From the NCBI RefSeq assembly GCF_002374315.1, contig NZ_NWUX01000007.1, forward strand, positions 120,986 to 184,985: DNA of 64,000 bases. The letters are read 5' to 3'. This DNA comes from Vreelandella nigrificans (GTDB taxonomy: Bacteria; Pseudomonadota; Gammaproteobacteria; Pseudomonadales; Halomonadaceae). The position numbers were made by a program, and so were the translations under genes. The notes beneath the pieces are model-generated. The model did not search any database. It worked only from the letters and a program-made list of their open reading frames with translations, and was not told the origin of the DNA. Shown in pieces: positions 46,343-55,242 of this stretch. Numbering within the stretch: position 1 is the first letter of the stretch; every line of letters starts with the position of its first letter.

Positions 46343-46377
46343 TCTTTTAACGCTTGGTCGTTAATAAAGCATAAGCA

Positions 46378-46396
46378 GGCGCCCACTAAGGGCGCC
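46378..46396. terminator. Stem-loop after the USP gene
   Basis: GGCGCCC (46378-46384) pairs perfectly with GGGCGCC (46390-46396) around ACTAA. No T run follows, so termination is likely but not certain. Confidence 0.55.
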
Positions 46397-46427
46397 CTTG
46401 GCGCGGGAAGTGCTATTCGCGAAAGTG

Positions 46428-46453
46428 CTATCCAGAAGGACTATCCAGAAGGA
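46428..46453. repeat. 13-base tandem duplication just after the uup stop
   Basis: CTATCCAGAAGGA occurs twice without interruption (46428-46440 and 46441-46453), ending at the uup stop. A similar CTATTCG follows. It looks like a recent slippage duplication in noncoding DNA. Confidence 0.7.
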
Positions 46454-48370
46454 CTATTCGCCGTTCGCCATCGCCTCCAGCTCCATCCAGCGCTCCATGG
46501 CAACTTCCAACCGTTGCTGAACACCTTCTAACTGCTGCAGCTTAGCTGTCACCTTGCTGGCCTCTTGCTGATAAAAAGCAGGATCGCCTATCTCTTGCTC
46601 TAGCGCCTCAATCTCATTTTCCAACTGCTCTATTTCACCTGGCAACGCATCTAATTCACGCTGCAGTTTGTAGGAGAGCTTAACGGTTTTCTTAATAGAT
46701 TCCGCCGGAGGTTCAGGCTTTTTTTCCACCGCTATGCTAGTCGGTTCAGTTTGCTGACGCGCAGCTCCTTCCCAGGGTGCTGGTGGCAACTTGCCGCCTT
46801 GGCGAATCCAGTCAGTGTAGCCACCTACATACTCACGCACACAGCCTTCCCCTTCGAAGGCCAGCATACTGGTGACAACGTTATCCATAAAGGTACGGTC
46901 GTGGGAAACCAGCAGTAGCGTGCCATCGAAGTCCAGCAGCAGTTCTTCGAGCAGCTCCAGGGTTTCCATATCTAAGTCATTGGTCGGCTCATCCAACACC
47001 AACACATTGGCAGGCTGGGTAAACAGCTTAGCTAACAGTAGCCGGTTGGATTCGCCACCAGAAAGCGCTTTTACCGGCTGGCGTACGCGGTCTGGAGTGA
47101 ACAGGAAATCCTGAAGATAACTCATCACATGGCGATCTTTACCACCAACGCTGACGCGATCACTGCCTTGGGCCACGTTATCGTAGACGGTTTTTTCCAG
47201 CTCCAGGCCAGCACGCAACTGATCGAAGTAAGCTACCTTCAAATTGGTACCCAGCTGAACGCTACCTTCGGTTGGCGCAAGCTCGCCAAGCAAAATTTTC
47301 AATAACGTTGTTTTACCTGCACCGTTGCGGCCAAGGAAGCCAATACGGTCACCGCGCATCACCTCAAGATTCACGTCACGTAGAATGACTTCATCCCCGA
47401 AGCGCTGAGTCACGCCTTTAAGCTCGACCACCCGCTTGCCAGTACGCTCGCCGCTATCTACGGTGAGATTGGCTGTACCTTGGCGCTCACGGCGCTGGCT
47501 GCGCTCCACGCGCATCTGCTCAAGCTCCCGCACACGACCTTCGTTACGGGTACGCCGCGCCTTAACACCTTGACGAATCCAGACCTCTTCCTGGGCCAGC
47601 TTCTTGTCAAAAAGCGCATGCTCACGGGCTTCTACTTCCAGCTCATGTTGCTTACGCTCTTGATACTCGGCGTAGTTACCAGGGTATCGACCCAGTTTTC
47701 CTCGGTCCAATTCAAGAATATTGGTCGCCAGCTTTGATAAGAAGGCACGGTCGTGGGTAATCAGTAATACCGCGCCATTGAACGCTAGCAGCTGCTCCTC
47801 CAACCATGCAATAGTGTCTAAGTCCAGATGGTTGGTGGGTTCGTCAAGGAGCAGCAGGTCAGGTTCTGACACCAATGCACGCGCCAACGCAACGCGGCGA
47901 CGCCAGCCACCGGAAAGTGCATTCATTTCCGCTTCAGGCGGCAGCCCTAAACGGGTGAGGACAACATCAATTCGCTGGTGGAACGACCAGCCATCGATGG
48001 CTTCGATGCGCGTTTGTAGCGTCGCCATGCGCTGCATGTCAGGGTCTGAATCGTTGATCAAATGTTGATATTCAGACAGCAACTCACCTGCTTCTGGCAG
48101 CCCCTGGGCAACCATATCAAAAATGGTCATACCTGAGGACTCTGGCAACTCCTGGGCCAGCACGCCGATTTTTAATCCTGGCGCACGCCAAATTGAGCCA
48201 TCATCGGCTTGAATATCGCCTACCACTAATTTTAATAGCGTTGATTTACCGGTGCCGTTGCGCCCGACCAGCGCCAGCCGCTCGCCTTTTTCAACCGTAA
48301 GGTCGGCGCGGTTAAGCAGTACTTGGGTGCCATAGGCGAGTTGCAGCTGTTCGAGTCGTAACAAGGTCAC
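46454..48370 (-). CDS. uup: ABC-F ATPase Uup
   Basis: A cytosolic ABC-F protein with two ATPase domains and no membrane segments. The first has Walker A VGRNGTGKSTLLK, signature ALSGGWRRRVALARA and Walker B LLLDEPTNHLDLD; the second has LGRNGAGKTTLLK, ALSGGESNRLLLA and LVLDEPTNDLDME. The roughly 80-residue C-terminal coiled coil (LPGEIEQLENEIEALEQEIG) is the Uup hallmark and binds DNA in E. coli, where Uup affects transposon excision; ABC-F proteins also act on ribosomes. I chose GTG 48370 because AAGGAGG stands just upstream; a longer frame from 48415 lacks this support. The 638-residue length fits the family. Confidence 0.92.
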   Translation of the reverse strand: MTLLRLEQLQLAYGTQVLLNRADLTVEKGERLALVGRNGTGKSTLLKLVVGDIQADDGSIWRAPGLKIGVLAQELPESSGMTIFDMVAQGLPEAGELLSEYQHLINDSDPDMQRMATLQTRIEAIDGWSFHQRIDVVLTRLGLPPEAEMNALSGGWRRRVALARALVSEPDLLLLDEPTNHLDLDTIAWLEEQLLAFNGAVLLITHDRAFLSKLATNILELDRGKLGRYPGNYAEYQERKQHELEVEAREHALFDKKLAQEEVWIRQGVKARRTRNEGRVRELEQMRVERSQRRERQGTANLTVDSGERTGKRVVELKGVTQRFGDEVILRDVNLEVMRGDRIGFLGRNGAGKTTLLKILLGELAPTEGSVQLGTNLKVAYFDQLRAGLELEKTVYDNVAQGSDRVSVGGKDRHVMSYLQDFLFTPDRVRQPVKALSGGESNRLLLAKLFTQPANVLVLDEPTNDLDMETLELLEELLLDFDGTLLLVSHDRTFMDNVVTSMLAFEGEGCVREYVGGYTDWIRQGGKLPPAPWEGAARQQTEPTSIAVEKKPEPPAESIKKTVKLSYKLQRELDALPGEIEQLENEIEALEQEIGDPAFYQQEASKVTAKLQQLEGVQQRLEVAMERWMELEAMANGE

Positions 48371-48524
48371 GCAGTGTCCTCCTTCGTCGTGAGGCGCACA
48401 GTGTAACGCATGCACTGCACAAGAGGGGCAACCTTATAGAGGCCTGCGCTACATCGTGCTAACGTCATGGGATAATTCGATAAACATTATGTAGCGTCTG
48501 GGACGTTATTGGGGCAGGTGTGCT

Positions 48525-49538
48525 GTGACCGTGACTGTTTCAATGCACTTCGTAAACGAGCTGTTATGTGGCTTATCTGATTACGCTCAATCGCATAATC
48601 GCTATCTGGAGCAGGCGAGTATTTCTCCCTTTTTGCTTAGCGCGCCCAATGGCCGGGTTACCGTTGAGCAGTTTGCCGAGCTTTATCGGCTTATTGCGCT
48701 TGAAATAGATGATGAAACGCCACGTTTTTTTTCACGCCCTCTGCGCTGCGGAACCTTAAAGCTACTCTGCTTAAGCTTGCTTGATGCGCCCACTTTGCAC
48801 GTCGCCCTGCACCGCTATACGCAGTTTTTCAGAATCATTCTGGACGACTTTAGCTACGCTTTTTCTGTCAATGATGGCGTAGCACGCATGGCGTTGGTTG
48901 AGCATGCCCCGTTGCCTGGCAGCCGCATTCTCATTCACGAGCTGATGCTAAAACTGTTTCACGGCATTGCATCATGGATGATTGCCCGCAAAATACCGCC
49001 GGTACTAATGGAGTGTAATTACGCACCACCCTCTTATAATGCTGACTACCTCTATTTTTACCCAGGCAAGGTACTCTTTAACCAGCCACAAACTGCAATG
49101 TCGTTTGATCAATCATTATTGAACCACCCTATTCGCCAAACTAAGCAGCATTTAGGTGCGTTTTTACAGCGCGCACCTGCTGACTGGTTTTATGTTTCGT
49201 TTGAGGAACAGCTTTTAACCCACCGGGTACGCGAGCACTTAAGGCGCCATTTACCTACAGCTGCCAGCGTTTCCCATGTTGCCGATGCACTGCATATGTC
49301 AGTCCGCACGCTGTCCCGCCGCTTAAACCAAGAAGGTACGCATTTCCAAGCAGTGAAAGATGAGTTTCGGCGTGATTATGCGGTGCAAGCATTAACCCGC
49401 AGCGCTCAGCCTCTGGCTTCTATTGCCGACACGCTCGGCTTTGAAGACTTAGCCTGTTTTAGCCGAGCATTCAAGCAGTGGACAGGAAACTCGCCCGCCG
49501 CCTATCGCAAAGCGCGTACGGCGGGCGCTAGGAGATAG
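48525..49538 (+). CDS. AraC-family regulator with arabinose-binding-like N-terminus
   Basis: A 337-residue regulator. The first 200 residues (VNELLCGLSDYAQSHNRYLE, YFYPGKVLFNQPQTAMSFDQ) resemble the ligand-binding region (PF12625-type) found in OruR- and ArgR-like activators, and the C-terminal part has the double helix-turn-helix (ASVSHVADALHMSVRTLSRR and LASIADTLGFEDLACFSRAF, ending WTGNSPAAYRK). It starts with GTG 48525. It converges with the five-gene acyl-CoA operon whose last gene ends three bases from its own stop, so it is the likely controller of that operon; the inducer is unknown. Confidence 0.88.
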   Translation: MTVTVSMHFVNELLCGLSDYAQSHNRYLEQASISPFLLSAPNGRVTVEQFAELYRLIALEIDDETPRFFSRPLRCGTLKLLCLSLLDAPTLHVALHRYTQFFRIILDDFSYAFSVNDGVARMALVEHAPLPGSRILIHELMLKLFHGIASWMIARKIPPVLMECNYAPPSYNADYLYFYPGKVLFNQPQTAMSFDQSLLNHPIRQTKQHLGAFLQRAPADWFYVSFEEQLLTHRVREHLRRHLPTAASVSHVADALHMSVRTLSRRLNQEGTHFQAVKDEFRRDYAVQALTRSAQPLASIADTLGFEDLACFSRAFKQWTGNSPAAYRKARTAGARR

Positions 49539-49541
49539 CCG

Positions 49542-51194
49542 CTATACCTCAGTACGGATACGCTTTTTATCTAATTTACCCACGCTGGTTTTAGGGATTT
49601 CATCAACCACCCGAATAAGCGATGGGATGCCCCAACGGTTGATAGCTCCCTGCTTAACGAACTGCTCCATGAACGCCTGTACATCCTCTGCCGTGGGCGG
49701 GTTGCTCAGATCACTGGGCACTACCAACGCTGCTGGCCGTTCGCCCCATTTATCATCCGCGATTCCTATCACAGCTACTTCAGCGACTCCTGGACATTGG
49801 CTGATGTAACTTTCCAACTCAAGCGATGAGAGCCATTCTCCCCCGGTTTTAATAACATCTTTGATGCGATCACTAATGGTCAAGAAGCCATGCTCATCAA
49901 TGGAACCTACATCACCGGTGTGTAGCCAACCGTCGCGCCATAACTCTTCGCTACGCTGTTCTTCTTTGTAATAAGCCTGGGTAAGCCAAGGCGCTTGGGC
50001 GCGTACTTCACCAACACTTTTACCGTCATGAGGTAGCGGCTTGCCATCGACATCTACCACTTGCAACTTCACCAACGGCACCGGTAACCCTGCCTTACAA
50101 CGCCAAGGAAGCTGGGTATCGAAATCGGCCTTTCCAACATCCCGCGGTAGAATATCCGCCGTTAGTAGCGGGCAGGTTTCCGACATGCCGTAAGCGCTTC
50201 GGGTATCAATCCCCAGCGACCAAGCACGACTGGCCAGCGCCTGGGTAAGCGCACTCCCACCTACCAGCACCTTCCAACCGCTTAGATCCACTTGCTTTGA
50301 AGCAACGGCATCGGCACTTACCACCATATTTAGCAGCGTAGGCACACAGTGGGAAAAGTCGACCTTTTCACTTACCAAAAGCTTGACCAACATTTCTGGC
50401 TCGTAACGGCCAGGATAGACCTGGGTAGCCCCCATAAGCGTAGCAGTATAGGGCACTCCCCAGGCATGCACATGGAACATCGGTGTGATGGGCATGTACA
50501 CCTTATCGCGATTGAGCAGCTCACAACCCGGCGCTTGAAAAGTGCTGGCTTCGCCCAGGGTATGTAGCACCAACTGCCGATGGGTAAAAAACACGCCTTT
50601 CGGATTACCGGTGGTGCCTGTGGTGTAAAACAACGTTGCTACGGCGTTTTCATCAAATGTGGGGAAATTGTAATAATCAGGCTGCTCACTTAATAACGCT
50701 TCAAATTCTCCAACCAAAGGTAGAGAGGTACTGACATCTTTCGCCTCTTCCTGGCACAGCAAGTAGCCGCGTATGTTGGGTAATTTGTCTGCTAGTGGCT
50801 CAAGCAGTGGCACAAAATCTTCATGTACCAACACAAACACATCCTCAGCGTGCTCCATGGTGTACAGAATCTGTTCAGGCGACAGACGTACATTCACCGT
50901 GTGCAGCACAGCGCCAATCATAGGAATAGCAAAGAAGCACTCAAGATAACGGTGACTGTCCCAGTCCAGCACAGCGACAACATCCCCTGCATTCACCCCC
51001 AGGGCAGTCAGCGTATGGGCAAGTTGATGGACTCGTTCACGAAAATGCCGATAGTCATGACGACATTGATCGCGGTACACAATCTGATTTCTTCCCGCCA
51101 TGCGAACGCCTGACTCCAGCAGGTCACCGATTAATAGGGGTGAGTTGGTCGCTGAAGGCGTTGGAGGAAGAATCTTTGGTGTTATCGTCGACAT
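49542..51194 (-). CDS. Acyl-CoA synthetase (AMP-binding, AlkK-like)
   Basis: A 550-residue adenylate-forming enzyme that would activate a carboxylic acid to its CoA ester. The AMP-binding loop is FYTTGTTGNPKGVFFTH, the acyl-pocket AYGMSETCPLL and the hinge HTGDVGSIDEHGFLTISDR, DVIKTGGEWLSSLELE lie in the expected order, ending with the catalytic lysine region KTSVGKLDKKRI. Its overall look is of medium- to long-chain ligases such as AlkK. It is the last gene of the operon and is downstream of the thiolase. The second ligase in the operon has a different sequence, so the pair may take different acids. Confidence 0.9.
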   Translation of the reverse strand: MSTITPKILPPTPSATNSPLLIGDLLESGVRMAGRNQIVYRDQCRHDYRHFRERVHQLAHTLTALGVNAGDVVAVLDWDSHRYLECFFAIPMIGAVLHTVNVRLSPEQILYTMEHAEDVFVLVHEDFVPLLEPLADKLPNIRGYLLCQEEAKDVSTSLPLVGEFEALLSEQPDYYNFPTFDENAVATLFYTTGTTGNPKGVFFTHRQLVLHTLGEASTFQAPGCELLNRDKVYMPITPMFHVHAWGVPYTATLMGATQVYPGRYEPEMLVKLLVSEKVDFSHCVPTLLNMVVSADAVASKQVDLSGWKVLVGGSALTQALASRAWSLGIDTRSAYGMSETCPLLTADILPRDVGKADFDTQLPWRCKAGLPVPLVKLQVVDVDGKPLPHDGKSVGEVRAQAPWLTQAYYKEEQRSEELWRDGWLHTGDVGSIDEHGFLTISDRIKDVIKTGGEWLSSLELESYISQCPGVAEVAVIGIADDKWGERPAALVVPSDLSNPPTAEDVQAFMEQFVKQGAINRWGIPSLIRVVDEIPKTSVGKLDKKRIRTEV

Positions 51195-51263
51195 ACAAGT
51201 ACACCTTTTGATTATTGTTGGCAGAAGTAACGAATTAGAGAAACGGTGTTCTCAACCGCAGAG

Positions 51264-52451
51264 TCAGCAGCGTTCAATCAGCAGTGCGATCCCCTGCCCA
51301 CCGCCGATACAAAGTGTCACTAAACCAAAGCGCCCCTGAGTGCGCTCTAACTCATACAAGGTTTTTAAGATTAAAATGGCACCTGTTGCTCCCACCGGAT
51401 GCCCCAGCGCCACCGCCCCACCATTGGGGTTAAGTTTTTCTAATGGGAAACCCAGCGTATCGGCAACGGCCATCGCTTGAGCAGCAAAAGCCTCATTGGA
51501 TTCAATGACATCAATATCGTTAATTTGAAGTCCCGCTTGCTGGAGGCAACGCTTAACAGCAGGAATCGGTCCAAGCCCCATCAGAGAAGGCTCTACACCG
51601 GCGGTAGTAGCTACTCTCAGTCGCGCTCGCGGCGTTAAGCCTCGTGCGTTGGCTTCATCCACATGTGCAAGCACAAGGGACGCTGCGCCGTCATTAATGC
51701 CTGAGGCGTTGCCCGCTGTCACAATCCCATCTTTTTTGAAGGCCGGTTTTAGACGGGCTAAATCGCTAAGCTCTAGCCCTTCACGCACATGCTCATCTTG
51801 TTTGAAGGAGATCGTTTGTTTACCTTGGGTGACTTCAACTGGCACGATTTGCTCGTCAAAGCGCCCCTCTGCGATGGCCCGGGCCGCCTTTTGGTGGCTA
51901 TCGACTGCGAACTGGTCCAACTGCTCACGAGTTAAGCCATACTGTTTGGCAATATTTTCAGCGGTAATCCCCATGTGCCCGCTGCCAAACGGATCGCTAA
52001 GAGTGCCCAGAGTAAGATCCTGAATATTGGCATCTCCCATACGAATTCCATTACGCGCCTGAGGGGGTAATACGTAAGCACCCCGTGACATGGACTCTGC
52101 CCCTCCAGCCAACGCCAATCGGCTATCACCCAATGCAATTTGCTGGGCGGCAGACACCACTGCTTGAACACCAGAGCCACACAGTCGATTTACGTTGAAA
52201 GCGCCAGCCTCCTTGGGTACGCCAGCGTTCAGCGCAATATGCCGGGCAAGGTAAGCATCCTGGGGGCCCGTAGTAATGATATGCCCGTAAACAGAATGAT
52301 CTATATCACTACCTTCAACTCCCGCCCGACGCAGTGCCTCCTGGGCAGTGATCACACCTAACTCATAGGGTGCCAGCGATGCGAGTGTTCCCCCAAAGCC
52401 ACCAATGGCAGTGCGTGCACCACCCAGAATAACGACGCTATCCAGTTGCAT
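51264..52451 (-). CDS. Thiolase (acetyl-CoA acetyltransferase type)
   Basis: A 395-residue thiolase with its own motif set: the active cysteine NRLCGSGVQAVVSAA, GGAESMSRGAYVLP, GHPVGATGAIL with the catalytic histidine, and CIGGGQGIALLIE. Unlike FadA it resembles the biosynthetic/degradative acetoacetyl-CoA type, which cuts or joins short chains. It lies third from the end of the operon, so it may give acetyl-CoA from the chain made by the acyl-CoA dehydrogenase. Substrate length cannot be told from sequence. Confidence 0.9.
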   Translation of the reverse strand: MQLDSVVILGGARTAIGGFGGTLASLAPYELGVITAQEALRRAGVEGSDIDHSVYGHIITTGPQDAYLARHIALNAGVPKEAGAFNVNRLCGSGVQAVVSAAQQIALGDSRLALAGGAESMSRGAYVLPPQARNGIRMGDANIQDLTLGTLSDPFGSGHMGITAENIAKQYGLTREQLDQFAVDSHQKAARAIAEGRFDEQIVPVEVTQGKQTISFKQDEHVREGLELSDLARLKPAFKKDGIVTAGNASGINDGAASLVLAHVDEANARGLTPRARLRVATTAGVEPSLMGLGPIPAVKRCLQQAGLQINDIDVIESNEAFAAQAMAVADTLGFPLEKLNPNGGAVALGHPVGATGAILILKTLYELERTQGRFGLVTLCIGGGQGIALLIERC

Positions 52452-52486
52452 GCTATCTCCTTCATCATGGCATACTGCAGTGAGGC

Positions 52487-53629
52487 TTATGCCACTTTGC
52501 CCAGTAGTGAACGTGCGACAACTTCTTTCATAATTTCAGAGCTGCCTGCATAAATAGTTTGTACGCGGGCATCCAAGTAGAACCGTGAAATCGGATATTC
52601 GTGGGTATAACCATAGCCTCCAAACAGCTGAAGACAGCGATCGACAGCGCGGCACTGTAGCTCGCTTAGCTGTAGCTTGAGAATGGCAGCGTCTGTGCTG
52701 TTCATAGTGCCCTGGCGATACTTGTCAACGCAGTGATTAAAGTAGGCTCGAGCCATGTCCAATTGCGCTTTAATCTCTCCTAACGTGAAGCGGGTGTTTT
52801 GAAAGTCTGCTACCCGCCGGCCAAACGCTTGGCGCTGCTGTACGTACTCCAGGGTAAGTGCCAGCGCGCCTTCTACCGCCCCTAACGCTTGGGCACCCAC
52901 ACCCAAGCGTTCGCGAGGTAACTCCTGCATTAGGTAGCGAAACCCCGCCCCTTCTTCACCCAATAGAGCATCACAGGGAAGCTGTATGTGATCAAAGGCA
53001 AGTTCTGCGGTATCGCTAGCGTGTTGGCCGATTTTTTTGATTGGTTTGCCACGCGAAAAGCCTGGCAAGCGGGTGTCGACTAAAAATAGTGAAACACCTT
53101 TGGCACCTGCGGAAGGGTCGGTTTTAGCACAAACAATCACCAGATCAGCGACTTGGCCATTGGTGATAAAAATTTTACTGCCAGTTAACTCCCAACCGGC
53201 TTTGGTTTTAGTGGCACGGGTTTTAATCGCAGCCAAATCGCTACCAGCATTGGGCTCTGTCATGGCAATAGCACCCAGGCTTTCGCCACGTGCCATAGCA
53301 GGCAACCAGGTCTCACGCTGCTCATTGGTAGCTAGGTTTTGAAGATAAGGCATCACAATGTTGGCATGGATGTTATAAGCACTGGCTAATCCGCCGAAGC
53401 CTTGCCGAGATATTTCCTCAAGCGCCAGTTGAGTAATGGCAATATCAGCGCCCGCCCCTCCCCACGCATCATCAAGATCAATCCCTAACAACCCTGCGGC
53501 CCCTAGCTTTCTCCATAGTGAGCGGGGTATTTCACCCGCCTCTTCCCAGTACTGATAAAAGGGGGCAACCTCTTGCGCTAAACAGCGCGAAATCATGGCG
53601 TGAAACAGCTCGTTGGTTTGAGCGTCCAT
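52487..53629 (-). CDS. Acyl-CoA dehydrogenase
   Basis: A 380-residue FAD enzyme that makes the first double bond in an acyl-CoA. Signature pieces are AIAMTEPNAGSDLAAIKT, GSKIFITNGQVADLVIV, QAFGRRVADFQNTRFTLGEI, LFGGYGYTHEYPISRFYLDA and the terminal QTIYAGSSEIMKEVVAR, where the Y and G before S are typical of the short- and branched-chain group. A glutamate in the catalytic place is likely but I could not map it with certainty. It starts two bases after the stop of the upstream ligase, so the two are closely coupled. Confidence 0.9.
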   Translation of the reverse strand: MDAQTNELFHAMISRCLAQEVAPFYQYWEEAGEIPRSLWRKLGAAGLLGIDLDDAWGGAGADIAITQLALEEISRQGFGGLASAYNIHANIVMPYLQNLATNEQRETWLPAMARGESLGAIAMTEPNAGSDLAAIKTRATKTKAGWELTGSKIFITNGQVADLVIVCAKTDPSAGAKGVSLFLVDTRLPGFSRGKPIKKIGQHASDTAELAFDHIQLPCDALLGEEGAGFRYLMQELPRERLGVGAQALGAVEGALALTLEYVQQRQAFGRRVADFQNTRFTLGEIKAQLDMARAYFNHCVDKYRQGTMNSTDAAILKLQLSELQCRAVDRCLQLFGGYGYTHEYPISRFYLDARVQTIYAGSSEIMKEVVARSLLGKVA

Positions 53630-53631
53630 GC

Positions 53632-55203
53632 TTACTCCTTAAGATCTTGACGAAGGTGGCGTTTGAGTATCTTACCTGCCGTACTTTTGGGCAGAGCGTC
53701 GGCAAATACCACGCGTTTGGGCACTTTATAGGGTGCTATCAAACGTTTAGTATGGAGGATCAGCTCATCTGCACTGACGACCTGGCCCTCTTTCACCACA
53801 ACGACCGCAGTAATTGCCTCTATCCACTTTTCGTCCGGCAACCCAACCACTGCTACCTCAGAGACGGCCGAGTGTTTGAACAACGCCTCTTCCACTTCGC
53901 GGCTTGCCACCAACACTCCACCGGTATTAATCACATCCTTGATACGATCGACCACATACAGGTAGCCTGCCTCATCGAAATAGCCCACGTCACCGGAGTG
54001 AAACCACCCCCCTTGAAAGGCTTCGGCGGTCATCTCGGGCTTCTCCCAATAGCCCGTCATTAACTGTGGGGAACGGTGGATAATTTCACCATGCTCGCCA
54101 GGGGCCACATCGTTCATATCTAAATCGACGATGCGAGTTTCCACGGTTAGTATGGGCCGCCCTGCTGATGCCGGGCGATCGGCATGCTCTTCTGGTCGTA
54201 AAGCCGTTGCTAAAGGGGCAATCTCACTCTGCCCATAGCAATTGTAAAGGCCTACCCCCTGAAAGCGCTGCTGCATCTCCTCCAATACCGGTACGGGCAT
54301 AATAGAGGCGCCGTAATAAGCTTTCTTGAGGCTGGTTAAATCAAACCGATCAAATTCAGCATGGCGAAGCAGGCTGATCCACACTGTGGGCGGGGCAAAA
54401 AACGAGGCTATTCTGTGCTCTGCAATTGCAGAGAGGCAGCTCTCAGGCAAAGGCGCTTCAAGCAGATGAACTGGCGCTCCCAGTAGTAATGCAGGCATTA
54501 AAAAGACATGCATCTGCGCCGAATGGTAGAGCGGCAACGCCGCCAACATAGCATCGCTGCCGTTTATATCCAGCTCAACCATGCACGCCATGTATTCAGC
54601 CATTAGCGCTTGATGCGTCATCATTGCAGCTTTCGGCGCAGCGGTAGTTCCAGAGGTATAAAGCAGCTGGGCAAGGTTGCTTCCCTCTAGCGTCACGTCA
54701 GGCTCATGTTGTGCCTGAAACTTACTCACACACGCCAGTACGTCAAATGTCTGCTCGCTATAAAAACCGCCTTGGGCACCCTGCTCCATTGCATGCAGAG
54801 TTCCCTGCAGTGTTAACTCCAACCCCTGCGTAGCTTCATTTACTTTATCAGCTAGCACTGTATCGCTAAGTACCCCCTTTGCTCCTGACTGCTCAAGGAT
54901 ATAGCGCAGTTCTTCGCTACTGAGCGCAAAGTTGATGGGAACATGCACAAGGCCGGCTTTCGTAGCAGCCAGCCAAGCAATCACGTAAGCATCCGAGTTT
55001 TTGCCATACACCGCTAATCTATCCCCAGGTGAAAGGCCTGCCTCCAGCAGGCCATTAGCAACTTGGTTAGCGGCACTATTTAGCGCTTGATAACTCCAAT
55101 CCCGCTCACCAAAGGTAAGTGCTGTTCGCTGTGAATATTTGCGAGCACTGCGGCTTAACGCAGCGCCGATGGTATTGCGGTGGATTAACCGTGTGTTCGA
55201 CAT
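53632..55203 (-). CDS. Acyl-CoA synthetase (AMP-binding)
   Basis: A 523-residue adenylate-forming ligase. LLYTSGTTAAPKAAMMTH is the phosphate loop, YNCYGQSEIAPLATALRP the acyl-site loop, and YFDEAGYLYVVDRIKDVINT with TGGVLVASREVEEALF the hinge, with a final KSTAGKILKRHLRQ lysine. It differs clearly from the second ligase of the operon. It is followed at once by the acyl-CoA dehydrogenase, so it probably makes its substrate. The acid is unknown; fatty, branched or aryl acids are all possible. Confidence 0.9.
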   Translation of the reverse strand: MSNTRLIHRNTIGAALSRSARKYSQRTALTFGERDWSYQALNSAANQVANGLLEAGLSPGDRLAVYGKNSDAYVIAWLAATKAGLVHVPINFALSSEELRYILEQSGAKGVLSDTVLADKVNEATQGLELTLQGTLHAMEQGAQGGFYSEQTFDVLACVSKFQAQHEPDVTLEGSNLAQLLYTSGTTAAPKAAMMTHQALMAEYMACMVELDINGSDAMLAALPLYHSAQMHVFLMPALLLGAPVHLLEAPLPESCLSAIAEHRIASFFAPPTVWISLLRHAEFDRFDLTSLKKAYYGASIMPVPVLEEMQQRFQGVGLYNCYGQSEIAPLATALRPEEHADRPASAGRPILTVETRIVDLDMNDVAPGEHGEIIHRSPQLMTGYWEKPEMTAEAFQGGWFHSGDVGYFDEAGYLYVVDRIKDVINTGGVLVASREVEEALFKHSAVSEVAVVGLPDEKWIEAITAVVVVKEGQVVSADELILHTKRLIAPYKVPKRVVFADALPKSTAGKILKRHLRQDLKE

Positions 55204-55242
55204 GCCAAGTCCTTTCTATTGTTGTGCTTGATTGGCAGGGCA

